The position numbers and the translations under genes were made by a program. The notes under the pieces are model-generated. The model had not been told where the DNA came from and did not search any database. It was given only the letters and a program-made list of their open reading frames with translations. Shown here piece after piece: positions 47,582 through 58,269 of a DNA stretch of 64,000 nt (the stretch's first letter is position 1; every line of letters begins with the position of its first letter). Source of the stretch: Chrysogorgia sp. JL179-B06 (Eukaryota; Cnidaria; Anthozoa; Scleralcyonacea; Chrysogorgiidae); the NCBI GenBank assembly GCA_035772405.1, contig JAYKKM010000439.1, positions 5,956,001 to 6,020,000 of the forward strand, read 5' to 3'.

Positions 47582-47588
47582 GGCACCA
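47582..47588 (-). promoter_or_regulatory. Primer-binding site start of BEL element
   Basis: On the minus strand TGGTGCCGACTCCCGGGA starts directly after the 5' LTR. TGG followed by a tRNA 3'-end complement is the normal primer site. The tRNA is not identified. Confidence 0.6.
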
Positions 47589-47773
47589 TAAATAATCTAT
47601 ATTATATAATATGTTAATATGACTATACTTTCTGGTTTTAATATATTCTTCGAATAACAACAAGTCAAAGTCAAGACGAACGTACATAAAAAAACGTCCA
47701 ACAAAGGGGAGCACGCGACTTCCGCAGGGGCCGAGTCCGCTGTCCTTGTGATTATTACATAGGAGATTATACA
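47589..47773 (-). repeat. 5' LTR of BEL element
   Basis: 185 bp, starting TGTATAATCTCC on the minus strand, nearly identical to the left LTR except in the AT-rich end next to the primer site. Confidence 0.85.
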
Positions 47774-47778
47774 AGCTG
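47774..47778. repeat. Target-site duplication AGCTG (right) of the BEL element
   Basis: The partner of 36,132-36,136. Confidence 0.85.
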
Positions 47779-48190
47779 CAACACGGCAAACATTAGTATC
47801 TATACTTATTTTTCAAATTCCTCAATTATTTCTGTCATATTCCTAAGACCTTCTTCATGAGGAATATCGCGATATAGACCAACTACATCCATAGTACATA
47901 TAATAGCGCCATCTGGAATATCACCCAATTCTCTCAACTTACATAATAGGGCAGAGTTTCTACAATTGGTTGGAGATGAAAATCCACAAACTCCGATATT
48001 CCTTCCGTAGGTGTACCACAGTTAGAAATAACCGGCCGACCAGGTACATCTAATAATCGTTTGTGAATTTTCGGTAGCAAATAGAATCTCCCCAATATTA
48101 AATCTCTGCCTCTCAAGTATATTTGTGATTTTCTTCCGAAATAATTTTGTTTTTCATTAAACTATTTATATAATAGGATTGTTTCCCACT
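47779..48190 (-). pseudogene. Penelope-like RT, 5' part (fingers and first palm motif)
   Basis: On the minus strand: R-F-Y-L-L-P-K-I-H-K-R, D-V-P-G-R-P-V-I-S-N-C-G-T-P-T-E, S-E-F-V-D-F-H-L-Q-P, then I-I-C-T-M-D-V-V-G-L-Y (motif A), I-P-H-E-E-G-L. This is highly characteristic of Penelope RTs. The C-terminal continuation is at 36,131-34,700 across the BEL insertion. A stop separates the two short frames here. Confidence 0.85.
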
Positions 48191-48194
48191 AACT

Positions 48195-48370
48195 CATAAA
48201 CTGCCGTCTCTCCTAACTGTCTATATATATGCTTCCTTACAATAATTCCGCGACATGCTCGTCTATATAAAGTAACCGTTATATATATAACTTATATCTA
48301 TATATACTGTATATAGAACTTATATATATATAGTTATATATATATATATATATAAATAATCTGTAAATAA
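48195..48370. repeat. TA-rich microsatellite region
   Basis: Repeated TATATATA and ATATAACTTATA strings. No coding sequence. Confidence 0.75.
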
Positions 48371-48609
48371 TCCAAATGGCAAATGTATAACACCAAGGCC
48401 ATCATAAGAAGATGTAACTCAGCGACACCAATCAAGTATAGGAAAGAAATAAAAATAGTGATAATATGAAAGCAGTGTGCTCCGTAGGCAGTGTAGCGTG
48501 TACGAGGTCTGATATTTTGTGTGAAAGCCCTTCTTCAGAGAGTCTGGGACGTATCTCTGGTACAGATAAATACGAATCCATTATTAAGTATTTACAGACG
48601 TGAATAAAA

Positions 48610-49530
48610 CTATAAATAGAACTCACCATAACAATTTGTCGAGCAAATGCTACATACTGCGCTTTTCGGTTGAGCTTGGAGATAAATAGTTTTATCGAAA
48701 AGTTTGCCTAATTGAAACCACACGTTACCAAGGTCAAATCCAACCGTTGTCAAGGTCAGATTTGAATGTTTGATGGCAAAGTTCCAAGGCGATACCATTT
48801 CATTCAGAATTTCGTCTAGGATTTCGCCGCCTTCGTAATGATGTGTTGGGCAGTTGTCCATAACGACAATGTCGCCAAACTCGAGGGCAGGCCTTCCAGT
48901 GAAAACGTTTCCAGCTCGTAACGCTTCATCAAAAAACTGCAGCAGGCGTATAGTATCACAAGCTCCGTTAACCGTATTTGCGTACATAACACCATCTAAA
49001 CCTGCCAGGAGATTTAAAGTAATATTTGGCGACTCGTGGTATCTACTTATATCGATACATCTTTGACCAACCGGAGCATGCCCATAATATCTTGATCCGT
49101 GATGTGGCATTTTCAATCCAGCTTCGTCGAAAATTTTTAACTTGCTGGGGTCTTTGGAGTGAAGGTAATTAATGAACATTTGCGTATATATCATATTTGT
49201 CGGGGTAAATCTTTCAATAGCAACCTTGTTTACTTTCTTTTGTGAATATTCTAAACCAGAGAGCATTCTCTTCTTTAGCAGAAATGCATGTCCCATTTGG
49301 ATTGTCACTATAAAGCTCTAATTCATCTTTGAGCTCATTAAGAGTTATAGTAGGACGCATCGTTACTAATGTCTCGATCAGTTCAAGATCGCCATCGGTT
49401 AAATTGCTCGGATTTCCACCCCCTTTTTTTTGTGGTTCTAAAGCACCGCGCGCACAAAAATTTTCCCACACACTCTTAATTGTTGACTGGCTTACGGAAA
49501 ACTTGTCGGCAACGGAACAATATGTTCCAT
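48610..49530 (-). pseudogene. IS630/Tc1-mariner superfamily-like DDE transposase relic
   Basis: The minus strand first encodes a helix-turn-helix region with L-T-D-G-D-L-E-L-I-E, T-I-T-L-N-E-L-K-D-E-L (49,471-49,214). In another frame it then gives F-D-E-A-G-L-K-M-P and G-H-A-P-V-G-Q-R-C (first aspartate), T-L-N-L-L-A-G-L-D-G-V, D-I-V-V-M-D-N-C-P-T-H-H (second aspartate) and G-G-E-I-L-D-E-I-L (third acidic residue). The order is that of IS630/Tc1-like DDE_3 transposases. A frameshift near 49,260 and an unclear end mark it as inactive. Confidence 0.7.
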
Positions 49531-49848
49531 GTAATTCACCGGTCGATAATTAAAGATCTCAAGTCACTTCCAAGAGGTTTTCCACTGAAGTAAGTTCTTC
49601 CCTTTTTACTTATTCTTTCCATTTACTTGTAAGTTTATATAACACGGTCGAAAACAGCGAACTTTAGTCAAGAATATCGCCTTGAATCCTATTGGTTAAA
49701 CCGCTGAAAAGGGCGGAACTTTGCCATCAAACATTCAAATCTGACCTTGACAACGGTTGGAATTGACCTTGGTAACGTGTGGTTTCAATTAGGCAAACTT
49801 TTCGATAAAACTATTTATCTCCAAGCTCAACCGAAAAGCGCAGTATAT
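48655..49848. repeat. About 135-bp inverted duplication flanking the transposase relic
   Basis: 48,655-48,793 reappears in inverted orientation at 49,713-49,848 (for example GGCAAAGTTCC / GGAACTTTGCC and ACTGCGCTTTTCGG / CCGAAAAGCGCAGT). The left copy lies inside the transposase coding region, so these are not the transposon's own ends but a duplicated and inverted piece of the gene. Confidence 0.75.
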
Positions 49849-50035
49849 CTTCTTCTGGTTCTTTCAGTTTCATTCGAGCCTTCAGAGTCACTGTAAGAAT
49901 CTCGTCTCGGTTGAAATTGATAACCCAGAACTTCTTCTGCTTGTAAATTATGTTCAATAAATTCGTATAGGTTCTCGCCTGAGGAACTAGAAGAACTTAA
50001 ACTAGAATAATCGTCGTCAGATGAACGCTAAACAA
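49849..50035 (-). pseudogene. Acidic serine-rich coding fragment, family uncertain
   Basis: The minus strand reads S-S-D-D-D-Y-S-S-L-S-S-S-S-S-S-G-E-N, then a helix and L-G-Y-Q-F-Q-P-R-R-D, with no stop for about 55 codons. It looks like the N-terminal part of a gene or transposon-linked domain but I cannot name it. Confidence 0.3.
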
Positions 50036-50054
50036 AGAAACTCATTGTGATCGC

Positions 50055-51316
50055 CAGTGACGTCAAATCAGTGAACTCTATAAAGACTGGAACGCTAACT
50101 CCATTAACCCGGCCGTATGATTGGATGAAGCCAAAATTCCCGCCATGGGGGCTGACATGTAGGTATAAAACACGCGTGTTGACCGCGTGTAGTGTACGAA
50201 ACAGCCACTCGGCGACGTTGTAGGTATAAAACACGCGTGTTGAGTTGCGTGTAGTGCACGAAACGGCAGTGGCCAGGAAATAATCGCAGGAACGGTAGGA
50301 TGGCTGAACGGCAAATTTCAACTTTTTTGGAGCTAGGCTGTTTCCCAGTTGCTTTTTAAAAGGGGAAAATGCAATACGTTGGTTGAGCTTTCTTTTCAAG
50401 AATTTCTAGCGATGGATGTGGCTTAACAAATAAAATATCCGTCAAATACAAAAGGGAAATATGCACCGAAATTTGAAAAAATACAGGTTTCTCATGATTT
50501 TCTTTGCTGTCTTTTGAACTTTTGAAGACTTTTATGACAATGATTTATTAAGATAAACGTCAAAACACAATTTAAGGTTACTTTTTGTGTGTGTTACTGC
50601 TAAATCTAATATTTTACGACACGAAAAATGACTCAGTACCTCCAGTAACTACCTCAGTTTATGTAAAACACATTTTCTCTGAGTTTTTCGCAACAGATAT
50701 TTGACAATGCTCTTCTGTTATTGTTCCTCTAAAATGTCTTTCAGTTTGAAAATGTGTCAATGTGAATCTCAATGTTTTTCCTCAAATTATTCTTGATCAA
50801 AAAATAAGTTGTGACCTTGCATTATTTACATTTGTTTGTGGGTTAATCTTTCCTATATTTCTTGCTTTTACTGGCTATTTCACCATTGAAATTACATACT
50901 GTGAACTAGCAATAAATCTAAACTTGAAATAGTGTGATATTATTTTATCTTTTTGCCATAATGTTGTTTTTTACAACCTATATTTCATCAAATTTAATTT
51001 CTTTATCACACGGTCAACTAAAAAAGGACTAGGGCATACCTACATGTCAGCCTCCATGACTGGCTTCAAAATTCAACCCCGAGTTATCGTTCCAGTCTTT
51101 ATAGAGTTCACTGCGTCAAATATGAAAACCGCTGACAATCCGCGTCTGCTCGAAAAAGACAACATGGCGTCGAAAACTTGGCGATTTCTCCAACTTTGAT
51201 TCACTATTTCTCGTTAACTATAAAGAACTACGCTTTAATATTTCAGGGTTAAGCTAATTGAGGTAATATGTTTCATATGAACACAACTTGTTTTTGGACT
51301 GGAGTTCCCCTTTAAA
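50055..51316. mobile_element. Foldback element with imperfect arms
   Basis: GTGAACTCTATAAAGACTGG at about 50,069 is inverted at about 51,087-51,112 (CCAGTCTTTATAGAGTTCAC), and nearby blocks (ATGTAGGTAT / ATACCTACAT) also match. The right end GGACTGGAGTTCCCCTTTAA resembles the MITE at 41,234-41,737, together with CATGGCGTCGAAA. Inside the left arm, GTAGGTATAAAACACGCGTG occurs twice about 60 bp apart. The centre (50,400-51,030) is AT-rich and non-coding. Confidence 0.6.
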
Positions 51317-51319
51317 CAC

Positions 51320-52318
51320 CGACACTATAATCGTTTTAGGAATATTGAAGCGTTTTGGAGATCATAAAACAAGCTTGGAGTGTCAAATACGCTAGTCAAT
51401 CGACCGTGGTTTCATTCAAATGCTAAAATTTGTATTGCTTTTACTGCCGTCGGCGTCCTAGGTTGCCGTCGTAGATCTTAAAGTCCCTATGATCAACGCC
51501 AGAACAGTTCGAATTTATAATTTTAATACAGTCAGACTATGACTATTATTTTAAATACTAATCATGTTCATAATACTAATACTAATCATGTACATAATCA
51601 TCTTATAACAGCAACAAATGTCAAGTAAATCAACGTATTTTTCGAAGTGATCCACCATCTTTCAAGGCTTTCAACTTGTCTGCAGTCCGTACTGTCTTTC
51701 CAATAAATTGTAATCTTTTTAAATTATCCATATACTGTTTATACTTTCAATTATAGAAGTTTGTGGTATGTTTTCACAGCGATCCGGCCCACCGGATGAT
51801 ATAAGCGAGAATAAGCCAGGTTACAAAATAATCCAATATATTTGGAGTCACGTGACCAGCCTTTACCAAGGGTCTTCCTTCCCTCGCTCCACTCCCCTGG
51901 GCGCTCCCTCCCGGGCACTGAGAAAACCCTGGGACGAGGTTGGCAGCAGCTCGTGTTTTGCAAACTCGTACCCAGGCGCTTGTTTGCTTTGTCCGATTTG
52001 TAGGCGCGGGGGGTTTAGAACTTAGTTTTAAAACATAATTAGCCAATTTCTGAATGTTGGACACGCTGATATTACTTGAGTGATTGATCCAACAGCATTT
52101 TCCGTGACCTTTGTGATCGAAAATTCGAAGACGAAATGTTGAAGAAAAGAAGTAAATCCTCGCTGTTTTGACCAGCACGTGCTTAGGACTTCATTCTTCA
52201 AGTAGCGCAATGCCATCCTGGTTTCGCATGTATGTAGTGCCAAAACGAGGGTTGTTTTTCTGAAAATAACCAAATAATGTTGAAATTGCGACGTCAGACA
52301 TGGTTGGTTTCGAACAAA
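51320..52318. other. Intergenic sequence with a dispersed GC-rich repeat
   Basis: About 51,775-52,015 is GC-richer and contains CCCTGGGACGAGGTTGGC, also seen at other places in the window. No gene is supported; open frames there read through repeat sequence. Confidence 0.45.
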
Positions 52319-52319
52319 T

Positions 52320-55300
52320 GACATATTAACTCGTTTTACTACCACTAACTCGTTTTACTACCACTAACTCGTGTTACTATCACTAACTCGTATTACTGCC
52401 ACTAACTCGTTTTACTTCCACTAACTCGTGTTACTGCCACTAACTCGTTCTACTTCCACTAACTCGTTTTACTTCCACTAACTCGTGTTACTGCCACTAA
52501 CTCGTTTTACTTCCACTAACTCGTTTTACTGCCACTATCTCGTTTTACTACCACTAACTCGTTTTACTACCACTAACTCGTTTTACTACCACTAACTCGT
52601 GTTACTGCCACTAACTCGTGTTACTGCCACTAACTCGTTTTACTACCACTAACTCGTGTTACTACCACTAACTCGTTTTACTTCCACTAACTCGCTTTAC
52701 TACCACTAACTCGTTTTACTACCACTAACTCGTGTTACTGCCACTAACTCGTTTTACTTCCACTAACTCGTGTTACTGCCACTAACTAGTTTTACTTCCA
52801 CTAACTCGTGTTACTGCCACTAACTCGTGTTACTGCCACTAACTCGTTTTACTGCCACTAACTCGTGTTACTGCCACTAACTCGTTTTACTACCACTAAC
52901 TCGTGTGACTGCCACTAACTCGTTTTACTTCCACTAACTCGTGTTACTGCCACTAACTCGTGTTACTGCCACTAACTCGTTTTACTACCACTAACTGGTT
53001 TTACTACCACTAACTCGTTTTACTTCAACTAACTCGTGTTACTGCCACTAACTCGTGTTACTGCCACTAACTCGTGTTACTACCACTAACTCGTTTTACT
53101 ACCACTAACTCGTTTTACTACCACTAACTCGTTTTACTACCACTAACTCGTGTTACTGCCACTAACTCGTGTTACTGCCACTAACTCGTTTTACTACCAC
53201 TAACTCGTGTTACTACCACTAACTCGTTTTACTTCCACTAACTAGTTTTACTACCACTAACTCGTGTTACTGCCACTAACTCGTTTTACTTCGACTAACT
53301 CGTGTTACTGCCACTAACTCGTTTTACTTCCACTAACTCGTTTTACTTCCACTAACTCGTGTTACTACCAGGTAGTAAAACGAGTTAGTGGTAGTAAAAC
53401 GAGTTAGTGGTAGTAAAACGAGTTAGTGGTAGTAAAACGAGACAGTGGCAGTAAAACGAGTTAGTGGAAGTAAAACGAGTTAGTGGCAGTAAAACGAGTT
53501 AGTGGAAGTAAAACGAGTTAGTTGAAGTAAAACTAGTTGGTGGTAGTAACACGAGTTAGTGGAAGTAAAACTAGTTAGTGGTAGTAACACGAGTTAGTGG
53601 AAGTAAAACTAGTTAGTGGAAGTAAAACGAGTTAGTGGAAGTAAAACGAGTTAGTGGTAGTAACACGAGTTAGTGGCAGTAACACGAGTTAGTGGCAGTA
53701 ACACGAGTTAGTGGAAGTAAAACGAGTTAGTGGTAGTAAAACCAGTTAGTGGTAGTAAAACGAGTTAGTGGCAGTAACACGAGTTAGTGGCAGTAACACG
53801 AGTTAGTGGAAGTAAAACGAGTTAGTGGCAGTCACACGAGTTAGTGGTAGTAAAACGAGTTAGTGGCAGTAACACGAGTTAGTGGCAGTAAAACGAGTTA
53901 GTGGCAGTAACACGAGTTAGTGGCAGTAACACGAGTTAGTGGCAGTAACACGAGTTAGTGGCAGTAACACGAGTTAGTGGCAGTAAAACGAGTTAGTGGC
54001 AGTAACACGAGTTAGTGGCAGTAACACGAGTTAGTGGAAGTAAAACGAGTTAGTGGCAGTAACACGAGTTAGTGGTAGTAAAACGAGTTAGTCTAACTCG
54101 TGTTACTGCCACTAACTCGTGTTACTGCCACTAACTCGTTTTACTACCACTAACTCGTGTTACTACCACTAACTCGTTTTACTTCCACTAACTAGTTTTA
54201 CTACCACTAACTCGTGTTACTGCCACTAACTCGTTTTACTACCACTAACTCGCTTTACTACCACTAACTCGTGTTACTGCCACTAACTCGTTTTACTTCG
54301 ACGAACTCGTGTTACTGCCACTGACTCGTTTTACTTCCACTAACTCGTTTTACTTCCACTAACTCGTTTTACTACCACTAACTCGTGTTACTACCACTAA
54401 CTCGTTTTACTTCCACTAACTCGTTTTACTACCACTAACTAGTTTTACTGCCACTATCTCGTTTTACTACCACTAACTCGTTTTACTACCACTAACTCGT
54501 TTTACTACCACTAACTCGTGTTACTGCCACTAACTCGTGTTACTGCCACTAACTCGTTTTACTGCCACTAACTCGTGTTACTGCCACTAACTCGTGTTAC
54601 TGCCACTAACTCGTTTTACTGCCACTAACTCGTGTTCTGCCACTAACTCGTGTTACTGCCACTAACTCGTTTTACTGCCACTAACTCGTGTTACTGCCAC
54701 TAACTCGTTTTACTACCACTAACTCGTGTGACTGCCACTAACTCGTGTTACTGCCACTAACTCGTGTTACTGCCACTAACTCGTTTTACTACCACTAACT
54801 GGTTTTACTACCACTAACTCGTTTTACTTCCACTAACTCGTGTTACTGCCACTAACTCGTGTTACTGCCACTAACTCGTGTTACTACCACTAACTCGTTT
54901 TACTTCCACTAACTCGTTTTACTTCCACTAACTAGTTTTACTTCCACTAACTCGTGTTACTACCACCAACTAGTTTTACTTCAACTAACTCGTTTTACTT
55001 CCACTAACTCGTGTTACTGCCACTAACTCGTTTTACTTCCACTAACTCGTTTTACTGCCACTGTCTCGTTTTACTACCACTAACTCGTTTTACTACCACT
55101 AACTCGTTTTACTACCACTAACTCGTTTTACTACCACTAACTCGTGTTACTGCCACTAACTCGTGTTACTGTCACTAACTCGTTTTACTACCACTAACTC
55201 GTGTTACTACCACTAACTCGTTTTACTTCCACTAACTAGTTTTACTACCACTAACTCGTGTTACTGCCACTAACTCGTTTTACTACCACTAACTCGCTTT

Positions 55301-55635
55301 ACTACCACTAACTCGTGTTACTGCCACTAACTCGTTTTACTTCGACTAACTCGTGTTACTGCCACTAACTCGTTTTACTTCCACTAACTCGTTTTACTTC
55401 CACTAACTCGTTTTACTACCACTAACTCGTGTTACTACCACTAACTCGTTTTACTTCCACTAACTCGTTTTACTACCACTAACTAGTTTTACTTCCACTA
55501 ACTAGTTTTACTTCCACTAACTAGTTTTACTACCACTAACTACTTTTACTTCCACTAACTCGTTCTACTGCCACTAACTCGTTCTACTGCCACTAACTCG
55601 TTCTACTGCCACTAACTCGTTTTACTGCCACTAGC
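52320..55635. repeat. 19-bp minisatellite array with an inverted central block
   Basis: About 170 copies of a 19-bp unit, ACTAACTCGTTTTACTACC with variants at three positions (GTTTTAC/GTGTTAC and TACC/TGCC/TTCC). Orientation flips at 53,370/53,371 and flips back at about 54,092, so the central block of roughly 720 bp is the reverse complement. Both switch points are short perfect palindromes (TTACTACC-A-GGTAGTAA and CGAGTTAG-T-CTAACTCG). The array has no coding function in any frame. Confidence 0.95.
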
Positions 55636-55766
55636 TCGTTTTATTTATTTATTTATTTTATTTTATAAGCTTTGCCACATCTAGACTAGAGAACAAATAT
55701 TTACACAATAACATATACAAGACGATGGAAGGGTGTGCGCAACAGTTTTACTCATGCCACGTATAA

Positions 55767-55832
55767 GGCCTCTAAGTTACATTTTTCGCAACTGGTCCCG
55801 GTTTGGTCTTAAAATGTATATATTCACTCGAA
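55767..55832 (+). repeat. Second copy of the SINE body
   Basis: GGCCTCTAAGTTACATTTTT through CTGGTC, GGTTTGGTCTTAAAATGTAT and CACTCGAAATT matches 34,478-34,545. The tRNA-like head is missing, so this is a 5'-truncated copy. Confidence 0.8.
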
Positions 55833-55954
55833 ATTAATAATTCATGAGCCAATTAGCCAATGAAATCACTTTATTTTATCACATGACCGAGGCTGTATAC
55901 TCGAGTAAAACACGTAAAAAATCATATACCAACATATATACCACCACAGTTATT

Positions 55955-55990
55955 AGATCAAACCCGGTTTTGATCTAATTGCTGAGATCT
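55955..55990. repeat. Short palindrome
   Basis: ATTAGATCAAA-CCCGG-TTTTGATCTAAT can fold into a hairpin of about 11 bp. No gene context is visible, so its role is unknown. Confidence 0.6.
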
Positions 55991-56204
55991 TAATTAATAA
56001 TTCATTTTTTGGAGAACGAAACGACCTGTCTCCGTCTTCGCTCATCCTCAACTGAACAGAGTCTGTTAATTTTCTGAATAAATTTTACACACCCTCGTGA
56101 GTTCAGTCCCATGAGCGGTTTATTCTCAAATGCGTTTTAAGTAAACATCCAATTAAATCCGTGTTCGATTGAGAAGCCATATAAACAACTCGTTTATCGT
56201 GTTT

Positions 56205-57104
56205 CATCAGGGGATCCAAACACTCGAAAACAATAAAAACACACGCGCTTCGCGCTCGTGTTTTTATAAAGGTAAATCGTGGACAAAATAATCGACTCGT
56301 CGTATCGGCATTTCAACTCGTCGTAAAAAAACTTCGACTCGTCGTATCGGCACTTCGACTCGTCGTATCGGCACTTCGACTCATCGTATCGACTCGCCGA
56401 CACACGGAGCCGTGTCGTCGTTGTGCCACTTCGTTTCGTCGACGTACTGTAGTTCGTGTCGTCGACTTACTGTACTTCGTGTCGTCGACTTATCGTCGAC
56501 TTTCCATCAGCCCATCCGGCAAACTGCCTCTTTTTATTAATAATATTTTCAATATTTTTTAACCCAACGTCTATTAGTGAAGCGAGTTTAACAGTAAATC
56601 GGGTTTATTTGGTATTTTTTACACAATAATTGTATTAAATCGCTATTAAAATGTTCTTACTTGTTAATTTTGTCGACAATCAGGACAAATTACAGGCAAC
56701 CAGACCAGAAACGCAACGAGTCAGTGTTAGGCCGTTGCTTGCCCCGCCAACCTCGTACCCAGGCATTCTGAATTTAAATGTGATAAGCGCGCGAGACGCT
56801 AACGAAGGGGGCGGGGCAAGACGGCCCTGGTTGCCTGTAATTTGTCCTGATTGTCGACAAAATTAACAATTAAGAACATTTTAATAGCGATTTAATACAA
56901 TTATTGTGTAAAAAATACCAAATAAACCCGATTCACTGTTAAACTCGCTTCACTAATAGACGTTACGGCTCCCTGTGGACGAGTCGAAGTGCCGATACGA
57001 CGAGTCGAAGTGCCGATACGACGAGTCGAAGTGCCTACACGACGAGTCGAAGTGCCGATACGACGAGTCGATTATTTTGTCCACGATTTACCTTCATCCC
57101 CTGA
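56205..57104. mobile_element. Foldback element with 21-bp tandem repeats in both arms
   Basis: ATCAGGGGAT at the left end and ATCCCCTGAT at the right end bracket arms made of GGTAAATCGTGGACAAAATA / its inverse, 21-bp repeats CTTCGACTCGTCGTATCGGCA (about 4 per arm), and a long inner match from about 56,570 (CTATTAGTGAAGCGAG) to 56,710 with 56,835-56,965. The central 100 bp include CAACCTCGTACCCAGGC. Conceptual translation of the repeats gives D-E-S-K-C-R-Y iterations on either strand, which is a by-product of the repeat and not a protein. A small palindrome (CACGCGCTTCGCGCTCGTG) sits in the left end. Confidence 0.75.
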
Positions 57105-57376
57105 TACTTGAATGTTTGTTCATGAAGGGGTGTACGAAGGGGCGGAAATGGGGGCGTATTCATTTGGTCCCATGCTCCATAATAGTTTTAATTTTCGCAG
57201 TAATGAAATTGACGACTGACGTTCATTAGGTTAGTTTTGTAGTTAGTTTCATGGTTAGCGTTATTGTTTTAGTGAGAGTAATGGTTACTGGGTTAGTAAT
57301 ATTCGGTATTTGTTAATGAAATATGTTGATATAAAATGACGTCACGTCAATTTCATAGTACAGCGTGGTGAAGAAC
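57105..57376. promoter_or_regulatory. Upstream region of the OXCT1-like gene
   Basis: 272 bp between the foldback and the ATG, with no clear TATA box at a fixed distance. It must contain the 5' UTR and probably part of the promoter. GATGACGTCAC-like TGACGTCACG at about 57,338 resembles a CRE site. Confidence 0.35.
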
Positions 57377-57457
57377 ATGGTGGCGAGAATTATTCGCTGT
57401 GGAGCGAAAGCACATAGTTTCTTACAAACATCTGGACAAACGTCAAGCCATCTCTGT
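57377..57457 (+). CDS. OXCT1: Succinyl-CoA:3-ketoacid CoA transferase, exon 1 (mitochondrial presequence)
   Basis: ATG plus 26 codons (M-V-A-R-I-I-R-C-G-A-K-A-H-S-F-L...) form a basic, serine-containing, acid-free leader typical of mitochondrial targeting. It ends in phase 0 at a strong donor, TGT|GTAAGC. Exon 2 identifies the gene: the enzyme transfers CoA from succinyl-CoA to acetoacetate in ketone-body use in the mitochondrial matrix. Confidence 0.7.
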
Positions 57458-57630
57458 GTAAGCTTGTTAATGCGTTGTTACTCTTGAAATAATGTGATAA
57501 ATTATTATAAATTCAGCAAATGGATGTACTATTAAACGTGTCAAGGGAAGATTGTAGGAAAACTACAGTATAAAGTGATTAAAGTGTTGATTAATTAAGA
57601 CCAATTACTTTGTTACTTTGTTTTTTTTAG

Positions 57631-57742
57631 TGGAAATTCTCTCAAGCATTTTCTACGACCTCATCAGTGAAAGTAAATTTTTTCGAATCTGCTGTTGATG
57701 CAGTCAAAGATATTGAGGATAACTCAAAATTATTAGTGGGAG
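57631..57742 (+). CDS. OXCT1: Succinyl-CoA:3-ketoacid CoA transferase, exon 2 (start of the mature protein)
   Basis: It is preceded by a T-rich tract and AG acceptor (TTTTTTTTAG). The translation continues to S-A-V-D-A-V-K-D-I-E-D-N-S-K-L-L-V-G-G, closely matching the start of animal SCOT ('..vdAvkDIpdga.llvGGFGlcGiPe'), which begins the CoA-transferase alpha domain. It ends in phase 1 at GGAG|GTAATT. I found no exon 3 (expected to begin with G-F-G-L-C-G-I-P) in the remaining 6.2 kb, so the gene either has a long intron 2 or is partial. Confidence 0.75.
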
Positions 57743-57786
57743 GTAATTTGTTCTATATACAGCATCTTTGATGTATGTATACCATG

Positions 57787-57846
<60 letters not shown>
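57787..57846. repeat. (TA)n microsatellite
   Basis: About 30 uninterrupted TA dinucleotides, in the presumed intron 2. Confidence 0.95.
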
Positions 57847-57851
<5 letters not shown>

Positions 57852-58064
57852 TAATAATTATAGGCCCTATTTGCATACAGTAAAAGTTGTCCCAGGTGAT
57901 AAGAGCCTACATATAGGATAACCCTAATCTGAGTTAATGTTTACACAGTATTTACATGAGGGATTGTTGTCAGTTCTAGGCCCCTTGCTTTTTGTCCTCT
58001 ATATTAATGATTTTATAATCATTGTTCAATCCAATATTTGCTTGATTTTCATTTCTTTTCTGTA

Positions 58065-58268
58065 TATATAGCCTGCAAGCCTTGGCCTAGGTCAGGCCTA
58101 CTTTTTAAAGTCTATAAACACGTATTGGCCTGGCCAAGACCAGTGGCCTGGGCAGGAATTCCAGACTTGCTTTGTTTGTTGTCCTGTGCCATTGGCCTTG
58201 GCGGCAGGCCACACCAATGTAAACACATCACTTTTACCCCTGGGCAAGGCTTGCAGTGTAAACACTCA
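58065..58268. repeat. Short inverted-repeat element
   Basis: CTGCAAGCCTTGGCC at left faces GGGCAAGGCTTGCAG at right, with an inner AAACACGTATTGGCC / GGCCACACCAATGTAAACAC pair and a GC-rich core of GGCCTGG/CCAAGGCC words. Probably a small MITE inside the presumed intron. Confidence 0.55.
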
Positions 58269-58269
58269 G

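Larger units (their letters stand above)
36137..47773 (-). mobile_element. BEL/Pao LTR retrotransposon, 11.6 kb including a nested insertion
   Basis: Two direct LTRs (36,137-36,311 and 47,589-47,773), 5-bp AGCTG duplications, a primer-binding site next to the right LTR and a purine-rich tract next to the left LTR define a minus-strand element. Coding order on the minus strand is gag, protease, [5.3-kb insertion], RT, RNase H, integrase, DUF5641, as in BEL/Pao. It is inactivated by frameshifts, a 383-bp tandem duplication in pol and the nested element. Without the insertion it would be about 6.3 kb, a normal BEL length. Confidence 0.9.

Noticed and set aside
52320..55635. CRISPR-like array
   Set aside because: No unique spacers. 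It is a direct 19-bp minisatellite in an animal genome.
56975..57229. Protein with D-E-S-K-C-R-Y repeats
   Set aside because: The frame is created by 21-bp repeats and is mirrored on the other strand in the opposite arm.
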